Assembly (NCBI RefSeq): GCF_900156605.1 | Contig: NZ_FTOA01000006.1 | Coordinates: forward strand, 186,001-250,000 | DNA from: Insolitispirillum peregrinum | GTDB lineage: Bacteria > Pseudomonadota > Alphaproteobacteria > Rhodospirillales > Rhodospirillaceae | Length of the DNA stretch: 64,000 nt | Reading direction: 5' to 3' | Shown: positions 27,396 through 35,865 of the stretch, one piece after another | Position numbering within the stretch: the stretch's first letter is position 1 | Layout: every line of letters starts with the position of its first letter | Translations under genes and position numbers: made by a program | The notes under the pieces: generated by a model | Told to the model about the DNA's origin: nothing | The model's database searches: none | What the model saw: the letters and a program-made list of their open reading frames with translations, nothing else

Positions 27396-28469
27396 ATGAC
27401 CTCTGAGCTGACTTCCCTTTCCCAGCATCCGTTTTTGACCTCCGTGACGGCAGGGCTGCCGGGGCAGGTGCGTGCCAGTGCTGACGGCACGCTGTTGACC
27501 GTCAGCCGGGCCGGAGCCCCCGACAGCCGTTTTTCCTGGACGGGCGGCGTCCTGCGCCCGCTGGATGGCATCCCGGATGCGGCGGACGTGCTGGCGGTGG
27601 CCGAAGCCGTTTATGCCACGCAGCCGGGCTTGCCGGTGCTGCGTGGCGAGGGGCCGCTGGGCCGTGCCCTGAGCGAAGCCGGGGTGGTGGTGGCGTCAGC
27701 GGATGGTCAAGGCTGGGAGATCCCGGCAGACCTGCTGTGGCAGCAGGCCGGGCCGTGGCTGTCGCCACGCGGGCAGGCGGCGGGCTGCTATCCGCTGTTG
27801 CACACCATGACCAACGGCAAGCGCCATCCGCTGCGCCGCCCGAAGATCGACGGCGTGCTGTATGAACGCTTCATTCCGTGGCTGAACGAAACCATTTCCT
27901 TCCGCCTGATCGATGTCGAGCAGGACGCCGAGCGGCTGAACCGCTGGATGAATGATCCTCGGGTGGCGGTGATCTGGGAAGAAACCGGTGATCTTGATGT
28001 TCACCGCGCCTATATCGAAACCAAACTGGCCGACCCGCACATGGTGCCGGTGATTGGCTGCTTTGATGGTCAGCCGTTCGGCTATTTTGAAGTCTATTGG
28101 GCGAAGGAAAACCGCATCGCCCCCTATTATGACGCCGAGGACTTTGATCGCGGCTGGCATGTGCTGGTCGGCGAGGATGCCTATCGCGGCAAGGCGCGGG
28201 TCAGTGCGTGGCTGCCATCGCTGATGCACTTCATGTTCCTTGATGACCCGCGCACCCAGCGCATTGTCGGCGAACCGGCGGCGTCGCATTCCCAGCAGAT
28301 CCGCAATCTGGAGCGTTCAGGCTTTGCCAAGGTCAAGCAGTTCAGCTTTCCGCACAAGCGGGCGATGCTGGTGATGCTGCTGCGCGAACGGTTCTTTGGC
28401 GAACGTCTGTGGGCGCCGCAGGATGACAGCCTGCGGGCGGCGGCGGTGACGTCCGTTGCTGCCGAATAA
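27396..28469 (+). CDS. IucB-like N-hydroxy-lysine/ornithine acyltransferase (GNAT fold)
   Basis: A 357-residue protein. The C-terminal ~190 residues are the siderophore-type acyltransferase of the IucB/RimJ group: SFRLIDVEQDAERLNRWMND, VAVIWEETGD, VPVIGCFDGQPFGYFEVYWAKE, RGWHVLVGED, and RIVGEPAASHSQQIRNLERSGF. The N-terminal ~150 residues are a weaker half seen in IucB. It should acylate the side-chain hydroxylamine made by the IucD-like enzyme, giving the hydroxamate. ATG 27396 follows ggatgag. It starts the plus-strand arm of the siderophore locus, divergent from the NRPS. Confidence 0.9.
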   Translation: MTSELTSLSQHPFLTSVTAGLPGQVRASADGTLLTVSRAGAPDSRFSWTGGVLRPLDGIPDAADVLAVAEAVYATQPGLPVLRGEGPLGRALSEAGVVVASADGQGWEIPADLLWQQAGPWLSPRGQAAGCYPLLHTMTNGKRHPLRRPKIDGVLYERFIPWLNETISFRLIDVEQDAERLNRWMNDPRVAVIWEETGDLDVHRAYIETKLADPHMVPVIGCFDGQPFGYFEVYWAKENRIAPYYDAEDFDRGWHVLVGEDAYRGKARVSAWLPSLMHFMFLDDPRTQRIVGEPAASHSQQIRNLERSGFAKVKQFSFPHKRAMLVMLLRERFFGERLWAPQDDSLRAAAVTSVAAE

Positions 28470-28487
28470 CCGGGTGGATGGCTGATC

Positions 28488-29879
28488 ATGTCTCTTGCCT
28501 TTCGAGGAGCGGCCCGCAAGGGCCGTGTCCGTTTTGCCTCGCCGGTTGATCTCGATGACCCGCGTCTGCGGCGGCTGATTTTGCAACTGGCGATCCCGTC
28601 GGTGATCGGGCTGCTGGTCAATGCCTTGTATTATGCCGTTGATGCGGTGTTCGTCGGTCATCTGGGGACCGATGCACTGGCGGCGGTCAACATTGCCCTG
28701 CCGCTGTTTGCCTTGGTAGCGGCGCTGGGCGAGGGGCTGGGGGTCGGCGTGGCGGCGTCGGTCGGGCGGTTTCTGGGCGAAAAGCGCTGGGGCCGCGCCT
28801 GTCTGACCGCCAGCAACGGTCTGATGCTGGCGGCGGTGGTTGGTGCGGTGATGAGCTTGTTGTTGTGGCTGTTTCACCGCGAGGTGCTGGCGCTGATGGG
28901 CACCAGCCCCGAACTGATGTCACTGGCCTCGGCCTATACCGGCATCCTGGCGATCAGTTGCGTGATGACGCTGGTGCAAATCCTGTGCGATTTCATCGCC
29001 ATCGCCGAGGGCAACACCCGCTTCAGCATGATCACCCTGCTGGGATCGTTCCTGCTGAACATGCTGCTCGATCCGCTGTTTATTTTTGCTTTTGGCTGGG
29101 GTGTCGAAGGCGCAGCATGGGCGACACTGGTCGCCAAGGCGGTGGCGCTGGCGGCGTACTGGGTTTACTTCCACCGTCATTGGGGGGTGGTGTTGCTGCG
29201 GCCCCGCCTGATGCGGCCGCGCTGGCCGATCCTGAAGCCGGTGGTGCAGGTCGGCATGCCCGCCACCCTCGGCAGCTTTTTGTCGGCGATTGCCTTTGCC
29301 CTGATGTACCGGCAGGCCGCCGTTCATGGTGGTGAGCAAGCGGTGGCGGGCATCGGTATCGCCGCCCGCCTGATGATGCTGGGCTATTTTGCGGTGATTG
29401 GCTTCTGTCTGGGGGCACAGGCGGTGATCAGCTACAGCTATGGGGCGCGCACCTATCCGCGCCTGCTGAGCGGTATCCGCTTCATGCTGCTGGTGACGAC
29501 GGTGTTTTCAGTGCTCTATGCCGGGGTGATGCTGGCCTTTCCCCAGCCGCTGGTCGCCCTGTTCACCCCCGATGCGGCGGTGCAGGCGGTTGGCATCGAA
29601 GCGGTGCGGATGTTCCATCTGTGCTTTGCCATCACCGGGCTGGAATATGTCACCCTGATTTTGTTGCAGTCGATGGGACGGGCCACATTGTCGGCAGTGG
29701 TCGGGCTGGCGCCTCAGGGATATCTGCTGATCCCGGCCTTGCTGCTGTTGCCGCTGACGCTGGGGGTGGAAGGCGTGCTGTTCAGCCCGGCGCTGGCCTC
29801 GGGTCTGGGTGGGGTGCTGTCGTTGCTGATTTTCGGCTGGCAGATGATGCGCCTGCGGCGACGGGTGGTGGCGGGGTGA
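28488..29879 (+). CDS. MATE-family efflux transporter, probable siderophore exporter
   Basis: A 463-residue inner-membrane protein with 12 helices in two related halves: LILQLAIPSVIGLLVNALYYAVDAVFVGHLG in the first, and VGMPATLGSFLSAIAFALMYRQA in the second. Both carry the MATE pattern. It is placed 18 bp after the acyltransferase and before the ATPase gene, so export of the finished siderophore is the natural reading (inference; MATE proteins also export drugs). Confidence 0.9.
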   Translation: MSLAFRGAARKGRVRFASPVDLDDPRLRRLILQLAIPSVIGLLVNALYYAVDAVFVGHLGTDALAAVNIALPLFALVAALGEGLGVGVAASVGRFLGEKRWGRACLTASNGLMLAAVVGAVMSLLLWLFHREVLALMGTSPELMSLASAYTGILAISCVMTLVQILCDFIAIAEGNTRFSMITLLGSFLLNMLLDPLFIFAFGWGVEGAAWATLVAKAVALAAYWVYFHRHWGVVLLRPRLMRPRWPILKPVVQVGMPATLGSFLSAIAFALMYRQAAVHGGEQAVAGIGIAARLMMLGYFAVIGFCLGAQAVISYSYGARTYPRLLSGIRFMLLVTTVFSVLYAGVMLAFPQPLVALFTPDAAVQAVGIEAVRMFHLCFAITGLEYVTLILLQSMGRATLSAVVGLAPQGYLLIPALLLLPLTLGVEGVLFSPALASGLGGVLSLLIFGWQMMRLRRRVVAG

Positions 29880-29948
29880 AGTTCGCCCGCCGTCGTTCGT
29901 TGTCTGTGAATGTGCCTGTTGTGGCATGCTGTGAAGGAACATCCCCTG

Positions 29949-30716
29949 ATGCTGGACCTCGATGCGGTGTCCTACGCCATTGACGGCAAGACCGTTTTGC
30001 ATCCCTTGTCGTTGTCGCTGGGGCGCGGCGAAGTGGTCGGGCTGATTGGCCATAACGGTTCGGGCAAATCGACGCTGATGAAGCTGGTCGCCCGTCACCT
30101 CAGCCCGTCACAGGGGATGGTCCGGCTGGCCGGGCGCGACGTGTCGCGCTGGTCAGCGCAGGATTTCGCCCGCGAAGTGGCCTATATGCCGCAGCATCTG
30201 GCCCCGGCAGGCGGAATGACCGTCGAGGAACTGGTACGGCTGGGCCGCTATCCGTGGCACGGTGCGCTGGGCCGGTTCAGCGCCAGCGACCAGCAGCATG
30301 TCGATGCCGCGCTGGACGTGACCGGCGTGCGGGCGATGGCCGGGCGGCTGGTGGACAGCCTGTCCGGCGGCGAGCGTCAACGGGTGTGGCTGGCGCTGTT
30401 GCTGGCGCAGAAAAGCGGCCTGTTGCTGCTGGACGAACCGATTGCCGCCCTCGACATCGCCCACCAGATTGCCACCCTCGAGCTGGTGCGCTCGGTCAGC
30501 CGCTCGTTGGGGCTGGGGGTGCTGATCATCCTGCACGACCTGAATCTGGCGGTGCGCTATTGCGACCGGCTGGTGGTGCTGAAAAACGGCCAGCTCCAAG
30601 CCGACGAAACCGCCCGGCAGGTGCTGCACAGTGGCATCCTGCAACAGGTTTACGGCGTGCCGATGCACATCGTCCCCCACCCGGCCACCGACCAGCCTTG
30701 TCTGCTGGTCGGGTGA
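29949..30716 (+). CDS. fhuC: Iron-siderophore ABC transporter ATPase, FhuC-like
   Basis: A 255-residue ATP-binding subunit. Walker A GHNGSGKST, Q-loop YMPQHL, signature LSGGERQR, Walker B LLLLDEPIAALD, and the switch His in ILHDLNLAVRY. The protein ends PATDQPCLLVG. ATG 29949 is chosen over ATG 29910 because gaaggaac precedes it and MLDLDAVSY matches the family N-terminus. It should energise the fused permease encoded on the opposite strand at 18.7-20.7 kb. Confidence 0.94.
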   Translation: MLDLDAVSYAIDGKTVLHPLSLSLGRGEVVGLIGHNGSGKSTLMKLVARHLSPSQGMVRLAGRDVSRWSAQDFAREVAYMPQHLAPAGGMTVEELVRLGRYPWHGALGRFSASDQQHVDAALDVTGVRAMAGRLVDSLSGGERQRVWLALLLAQKSGLLLLDEPIAALDIAHQIATLELVRSVSRSLGLGVLIILHDLNLAVRYCDRLVVLKNGQLQADETARQVLHSGILQQVYGVPMHIVPHPATDQPCLLVG

Positions 30717-30729
30717 GAGGAGGCGGAGG

Positions 30730-31056
30730 TTATGGTTTGGCCGGTTTCCAGGTCAGGGAAATCTTGATGTTGGCTTCGGCGGCGCTCTTGGCGATCACCG
30801 CCCCGACTTCCCCCTTCAGCGTAAAGCCCAGTTCAACGGTGACCTGCTCGGGGCGGGTGGCGAGGCTGTCCACCTGATCCATCACCGAGGCAAGGCTGGG
30901 CCGAATCGCCGCCAGCGCCTGGTCAAAACTCTGGCGGGCCTTGGCGGCCAGACCGGAACCGGTATTGGCGACCATGCCGCCACGGTCAGCAACCTCTTCC
31001 TCAACGATGATCTGCTGGCCGTTCGGCAGGTCATAGGGCACAAGACGAATGGGCAT
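30730..31056 (-). CDS. Trypco1-domain protein (CU044_2847-like), partner of the trypsin-STAND-WD40 protein
   Basis: A 108-residue soluble protein. It starts MPIRLVPYDLPNGQQIIVEEEV, passes through a helical middle (FDQALAAIRPSLASVMDQVDSL), and ends VELGFTLKGEVGAVIAKSAAEANIKISLTWKP. This is the pattern of the trypsin-co-occurring domain 1 described in NTP-dependent bacterial conflict systems. It starts 28 bp after the end of the trypsin-STAND-WD40 gene with a good site (aggag), so the two form an operon. It may be the substrate, an adaptor or the effector of the protease (inference). Confidence 0.8.
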   Translation of the reverse strand: MPIRLVPYDLPNGQQIIVEEEVADRGGMVANTGSGLAAKARQSFDQALAAIRPSLASVMDQVDSLATRPEQVTVELGFTLKGEVGAVIAKSAAEANIKISLTWKPAKP

Positions 31057-31083
31057 GGGGTGGCTCCTGAAAAACGGGGCGGG

Positions 31084-34000
31084 TTACGAGGGGCAGTATC
31101 CCTGCAGGTCGGGGAGGGGAGCCGCTCTGCTGTCACGATCGGACAGAGTTGGCGACAAACCAAAGCGTTGTCGTTGTTCTGCTGATAAACAGTGTGAGAC
31201 ATGTGCGCGGGCGGTGACGATCAGGGTGCTGACATCCGGGTAGTCCCATAGGCGGATAGTGTCGTCCGTAGAGGCTGTGACGATTTGGTGGCCATCGGGA
31301 CGAAATTGGGCATCGAAGATCTTACTTGCCTGGCCTCCGAGAATGCTTGCTACGGGCGTTGGACCAGATAGATCCCACACGCGGGCGGTGTTGTCTGGCG
31401 AGGCAGTGACCACCTTTCGTTCATCAGGGCTGAAGCTGGCGACAGTGACGCTTTGCATATGCCCACTGAGAACGATGGAGGTGGGCGTTGGACCAGATAG
31501 ATCCCACACGCGGGCGGTTTTATCCGATGAGGCAGTGATCACCCGTCGCCCATCGGTGCTGAAGCTGGCAGCGGTGACACCCCCCTCGTGCCCGCTGAGG
31601 ACGATGGCGGTGGGCGTCGAGCCTGACAGATCCCACACGCGGGCGGTTTTATCCGATGAGGCAGTGATCACCCGTCGCCCATCGGTGCTGAAGCTGGCGG
31701 CGGTGACGATGCTTTCATGCCCCTCGAGGATGATGGCGGTGGGCGTCGAGCCTGACATATCCCATACGCGTGCGGTTTTATCGTCAGAGGCAGTGACCAC
31801 CCGTTGCCCATCGGGGCTAAAGCTGGCGGCGGTGACACCACCTGTATGTCCTTTGAGGACGATGACAGTGGGCGTCGAGCCTGACAGATCCCACACGCGG
31901 GCTGTCTTGTCTATTGAGGCAGTGACCACCCGTCGGCCATCAGGGCTGAAATCGGCTGTGGAGACTCTTTCCGTATGTCCTCTGAGGACGATCATTGTGG
32001 GTGTCGGGCCTGACAAATCCCACATGCGGGCGGTTTCGTCCGATGAGGCAGTGACCACCCATTGGCCATCAGGACTGAAGTTGGCGTCGTTAATAGGGAG
32101 TTCATGCCCTTTGATGTCTATGGCCGTGGGTAACGGACCAGACAAATCCCATATGCGTGCGGTGTTGTCCCATGATGTGGTGACCAGCTTGCGTCCATCA
32201 GGGCTGAAGCTGGTGGAGCCTACATAGAGATGGAGTAGTCTTGCGGCGAGTCTCCGGGTAGCTAAATTTCCTTCTTTAAATGTATTTTCTCCATATTTTG
32301 ATATTAAAAGTTGTCCACCGTGACTAAAATTGTCCGTTGTTAGTGGCGAGTCAGACAGATTCCACACGCGTGCGGTGTTGTCCGATGAGGCAGTAACCAC
32401 CTTTCGTCCATCAGGGCTAAAATTGGCGGTGCTGACAGGGAGTTCATGCCCACTGAGGATAATGGCGGTGGGAATGGGGTTAGACAGATTCCACACGCGG
32501 GCGGTCTTATCGTCAGAGGCAGTGATCACCTTTCGTTCATCAGGGCTGAAGTTGGCGTCGGTGATAGCTCTTTCATGCCCATTGAGGACGATGGTGGTGG
32601 GTGTTGGGCTTGACAAATCCCATACGCGTGCTGTGGTGTCACGAGAGGCTGTGACTACCCGGAACCCATTGGAATTGAAGCGGGCGGCGTTGATCCCACC
32701 CGTATGTCCTTTGAGGATGATGGCAGTGGGGATCGGACCAGATAGGTTCCACACGCGGGCAGTCTGATCGTCAGAGGCAGTGAGCACCCGTAGTCCATCG
32801 GGGCTGAAGTTGACGGCGGTGACACGATCCGTATGCCCGCTGAGAATGATGGAGGGGAGCATGAGGTCGGACAGATTCCACACGCGGGCGGTCTTATCGT
32901 CAGAGGCGGTGATCACCCGTTGCCCATCAGGGCTAAAGCTGGCAGCGGTGACATGACCTGTATGTCCTTTGAGGACGAGGCTAGCGAGCGTCAGGTCTGA
33001 TAAATCCCACACGCGGGCGGTCTGATCGTAAGAGGCAGTGAGCACCCGCCGCCCATCAGGGCTAAAGCTGGCGGCGGTGACATCACCTGTATGCCCTTTG
33101 AGGACGATGGCGGTGGGCGTCTGGGCAGACAGATCCCACACGCGGGCGGTGTTGTCGTCAGAGGCTGTAACCACCCGTCGTCCATCGGGACTGAAGCTGG
33201 CGGCGCCGACAGCGCTTTTGTGCCCGTTGAGCGAGATGGCTGTGGGGGGGGAGCTAGACAGATCCCACACGCGGGCAGTGCCATCGTATGAGGCTGTTAA
33301 CACCTTCTTCCCATCAGGGCTAAAGCTGGCGGCAGTAACACGATCTTCATGCCCCACCAGAGTCCGCTCCTCCCTGTTCCGCAACCATGCCTGCCGTAAG
33401 GCGGCTTCTGCTTCCGCTGTAACCGGGCGGTCGCGGTGTTTGGCCGGATCGGGCAGGGCTTCGAGGGCCAGCAGGATGGCGGTCATGTGATCACCGCGCT
33501 CGTTTTCCTGTTGCGCCAGTGCGGCGAGTGCGCGGGATTCCTGTCGCTGGGCGGCATCCGTCTGGGCGCGCACCATCTGGTACAGTCCGCCAATCGCCAG
33601 CAGGGCGATCAGCGAGATCAGCAACAGGCCTGCCGAAATGCGCAGCCAGCGTCTGGTGCGGCGGTTCTGCTGCTGCAGGCGCTGGTTTTGCTGTTCGCTG
33701 TCGCGCAGTTGCTGTTCCTTCCGCTGGTCCTCTTGCAGGTGGAACGCCTGACTGGCGGCGATATAGTCGCTTTGGGGGGGCGGTGGGGGGGCATAAAGGC
33801 CGGTAGCGTTGACCAGCCACTCACCGGCCTGATCGAGGTCATGGCGGCGGAGCAGGTCGCGTTCAGCCCGTTCGCCTGCCTCCCACACGGCATGTTCGCG
33901 TTCAAAGCGGTCGCGCCAGGCCAGAAAGCGGCGGTGGTCGTCGATCAGTGTGCTTAACCGGTGCCAGCGGGCCATCAGGGCTTCGTGGACCAGTTCCACC

Positions 34001-35721
34001 GTTGGTTGTTTGCTATCCTCACTCAGCACGGTGATCCGCTCGCTGCTGAGGGCGGTCAGAAGCTGCCGGTCAGTGGCCGAGGCCTCGGCCAGTACCAGCC
34101 GCCGCCGCAAGGCCCGGCCATCGACCAGCCGGACCAGCGACAACAGAACCCGGTCGATATCGTCATTCTGAAAGCGCTGACGGTGCAGGTTGTCCACGGC
34201 ATGGTCGCCGTGGTGAGCGAGGGCCTCTTCGAGGATCTGGGCCGGATCATCTGCGGTGGTGGTGGAGGGCTGGCGCATCAGCCAGTGGTTCCGGGTCTGT
34301 GCCAGATGCCGCCAGCAGTGGCGCAGGGCCTCTTGCAGCAGTGGCAGGCGGCCCGGCTCGCGGGTGGCTTCGATGGCCATCACTTCGGTAAAACCGGCCT
34401 CGGCCTCCACCCCGAACAGGGCCGCCGGACCGGTGATGGCCTCGCGCACTTCGGCCCGGTTCATCGCCGACAGGGTGAACATCGGATAGGGGGCGGAAAA
34501 CAGCCGGGCCACCGTTTCGTCGGCGGTGATCATCGTTTCCAGCAGGTCGAGGCGGGCGGTCAGCAAACAGTGGGCTTCGTCTCGCTCGACGGCATCCAGA
34601 ATCCGCCGCAGAATGACGGTGCGCTGTGCTATCAGGCTGTTGTCCTGAGCGCTGCGGTGATCGTCATCGCGGGCGCTGTCGGGGAAGAACTCTTCAAACT
34701 GATCGATGATGATCAGGGTGCGGCGTGGAACGAATGACGGGTCCGCCCCCAGCGGACGGGCCAGAGCTGCCGCCAGTTGCTCGGAGACCGCCTGATACCT
34801 GACGTCACTGGGGCGGAACAGAAACACCGTCCAGCCATGGCGGCGGTACTCTTCGGCCAGCCCGGCCTTGACAAACGATGACTTGCCGCTGCCTGAGGTG
34901 CCAACCACCGCCATCAGGCGCTGACGCTCCAGTTGCTCAAGGGCTTCCTTCAGCTTGCCGGTCGGCGCAGACAAGGCAGTCTGTGCGCGGCCCCGTCCGA
35001 AGAACAGATGGGCGGTGTTGCCATCAAAGGCCGCCAGTCCGGGATAGGGGCTGGCCAGTGGCGGCCAGGCTTTGGCCAGCGCGTAGGCTGGAATCACAAA
35101 CCCTTGCCGCTCTTCCCGCACCCGCCGCTCTACGACCATGCCGAGGATGCTGCCATGGTCGGCGGCAATGGCCGGGGCACCGCTGAGACCTTCTTCGATG
35201 AACGGTTGATCGGCTGTCGCGCCGTCGGCAACAAACCAGTTGCGGGCATCAGTGGCGGTCAGGCGTCCGTTGGTCGGCAGGCCATGGGCCGATCCCATGA
35301 AGCCAAAGCTGTAAAAGGGCAGCGATGCGTTGAGGGGGACAACCTGCCGGGGCGGTTCAATCCGCAGCGGCAAAAAGGTCGGCCAGGCCTGCTGGTCCAC
35401 CGGGGACAGGATGGCAATGTCCGCCACCCCGTCATGCTCTTGTGAGCCATATACCTCAAGCGGCGGCACCCATGCCCGCAGGCGCAGGGTGAGGGTGCCA
35501 TGGCCGGGCAGATTGGCGGAAATCAGGCATTCCGACGGGGGAGACTGGTTGAACGGCGGGCCCAGCGCGGCGCTCACCACATGGGCGCAGGTCAGGGCGT
35601 AGGTCTGGCCGTCGGCCCCGCTGACCAGAAAACCGGTCCCGACAGGAGGCCCGTCGCGGCGATTGCCTGCGGCATCGCCGGGCCAGATACGCAAGATGGC
35701 GGCCTGCCTGGATCCGAGCAA
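31084..35721 (-). CDS. Trypsin-like protease / STAND NTPase / TM / WD40-repeat conflict-system protein
   Basis: A 1545-residue protein. N-terminal trypsin-like domain (1-215) with an apparent triad His47 (LTCAHVV), Asp101 (VADIAIL), Ser180 (GLSGAPAI). A STAND NTPase follows: nSTAND1-like PYPGLAAF near 225, Walker A GTSGSGKSS (274-282), Walker B LIIIDQFEEFF (336-346). A transmembrane helix (LLLISLIALLAIGGLY, near 700) leads to about 16 WD40 units from ~790 to 1500, most of 43 residues. The start is TTG 35721 after gggagggg; an in-frame TAG lies 45 bp upstream and no ATG or GTG lies between. The likely model is ligand sensing by the propeller(s), NTP-driven clustering and protease activation (inference). 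The Trypco1 gene follows. Confidence 0.92.
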   Translation of the reverse strand: MLGSRQAAILRIWPGDAAGNRRDGPPVGTGFLVSGADGQTYALTCAHVVSAALGPPFNQSPPSECLISANLPGHGTLTLRLRAWVPPLEVYGSQEHDGVADIAILSPVDQQAWPTFLPLRIEPPRQVVPLNASLPFYSFGFMGSAHGLPTNGRLTATDARNWFVADGATADQPFIEEGLSGAPAIAADHGSILGMVVERRVREERQGFVIPAYALAKAWPPLASPYPGLAAFDGNTAHLFFGRGRAQTALSAPTGKLKEALEQLERQRLMAVVGTSGSGKSSFVKAGLAEEYRRHGWTVFLFRPSDVRYQAVSEQLAAALARPLGADPSFVPRRTLIIIDQFEEFFPDSARDDDHRSAQDNSLIAQRTVILRRILDAVERDEAHCLLTARLDLLETMITADETVARLFSAPYPMFTLSAMNRAEVREAITGPAALFGVEAEAGFTEVMAIEATREPGRLPLLQEALRHCWRHLAQTRNHWLMRQPSTTTADDPAQILEEALAHHGDHAVDNLHRQRFQNDDIDRVLLSLVRLVDGRALRRRLVLAEASATDRQLLTALSSERITVLSEDSKQPTVELVHEALMARWHRLSTLIDDHRRFLAWRDRFEREHAVWEAGERAERDLLRRHDLDQAGEWLVNATGLYAPPPPPQSDYIAASQAFHLQEDQRKEQQLRDSEQQNQRLQQQNRRTRRWLRISAGLLLISLIALLAIGGLYQMVRAQTDAAQRQESRALAALAQQENERGDHMTAILLALEALPDPAKHRDRPVTAEAEAALRQAWLRNREERTLVGHEDRVTAASFSPDGKKVLTASYDGTARVWDLSSSPPTAISLNGHKSAVGAASFSPDGRRVVTASDDNTARVWDLSAQTPTAIVLKGHTGDVTAASFSPDGRRVLTASYDQTARVWDLSDLTLASLVLKGHTGHVTAASFSPDGQRVITASDDKTARVWNLSDLMLPSIILSGHTDRVTAVNFSPDGLRVLTASDDQTARVWNLSGPIPTAIILKGHTGGINAARFNSNGFRVVTASRDTTARVWDLSSPTPTTIVLNGHERAITDANFSPDERKVITASDDKTARVWNLSNPIPTAIILSGHELPVSTANFSPDGRKVVTASSDNTARVWNLSDSPLTTDNFSHGGQLLISKYGENTFKEGNLATRRLAARLLHLYVGSTSFSPDGRKLVTTSWDNTARIWDLSGPLPTAIDIKGHELPINDANFSPDGQWVVTASSDETARMWDLSGPTPTMIVLRGHTERVSTADFSPDGRRVVTASIDKTARVWDLSGSTPTVIVLKGHTGGVTAASFSPDGQRVVTASDDKTARVWDMSGSTPTAIILEGHESIVTAASFSTDGRRVITASSDKTARVWDLSGSTPTAIVLSGHEGGVTAASFSTDGRRVITASSDKTARVWDLSGPTPTSIVLSGHMQSVTVASFSPDERKVVTASPDNTARVWDLSGPTPVASILGGQASKIFDAQFRPDGHQIVTASTDDTIRLWDYPDVSTLIVTARAHVSHCLSAEQRQRFGLSPTLSDRDSRAAPLPDLQGYCPS
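31230..33365 (-). repeat. 129-bp coding tandem repeats (WD40 array)
   Basis: About 16 head-to-tail units encode WD40 blades of the pattern GHxxxVTAASFSPDGxRVxTASxDxTARVWDL. Units around 31499-31570 and 31628-31698 share about 70 nearly identical bases, showing recent duplication or conversion. One unit at 32225-32345 has lost the consensus and is longer. Confidence 0.9.
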
Positions 35722-35865
35722 TTTCCCCTCCCCCGATGGGAACCCTCTATGGGTGCAGTCACCCTATCAATACACTGAGTTTACCGGCATTTCACTCCTG
35801 ATAATTGCGGCTGGACATATTTTGTCCGTCCCGAGTGTTGTGGTGGCCGAAGTCGGGGCGTTGTT

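Noticed and set aside
31230-33365. Regularly spaced repeats looking like a CRISPR array or satellite
   Set aside because: Period and translation show WD40 units; no cas genes in the window.
31259-33490. Long plus-strand open frames (322, 145 and 150 aa) across the WD40 region
   Set aside because: They are antisense shadows of the regular 129-bp coding repeats; the minus-strand frame has full domain matches.
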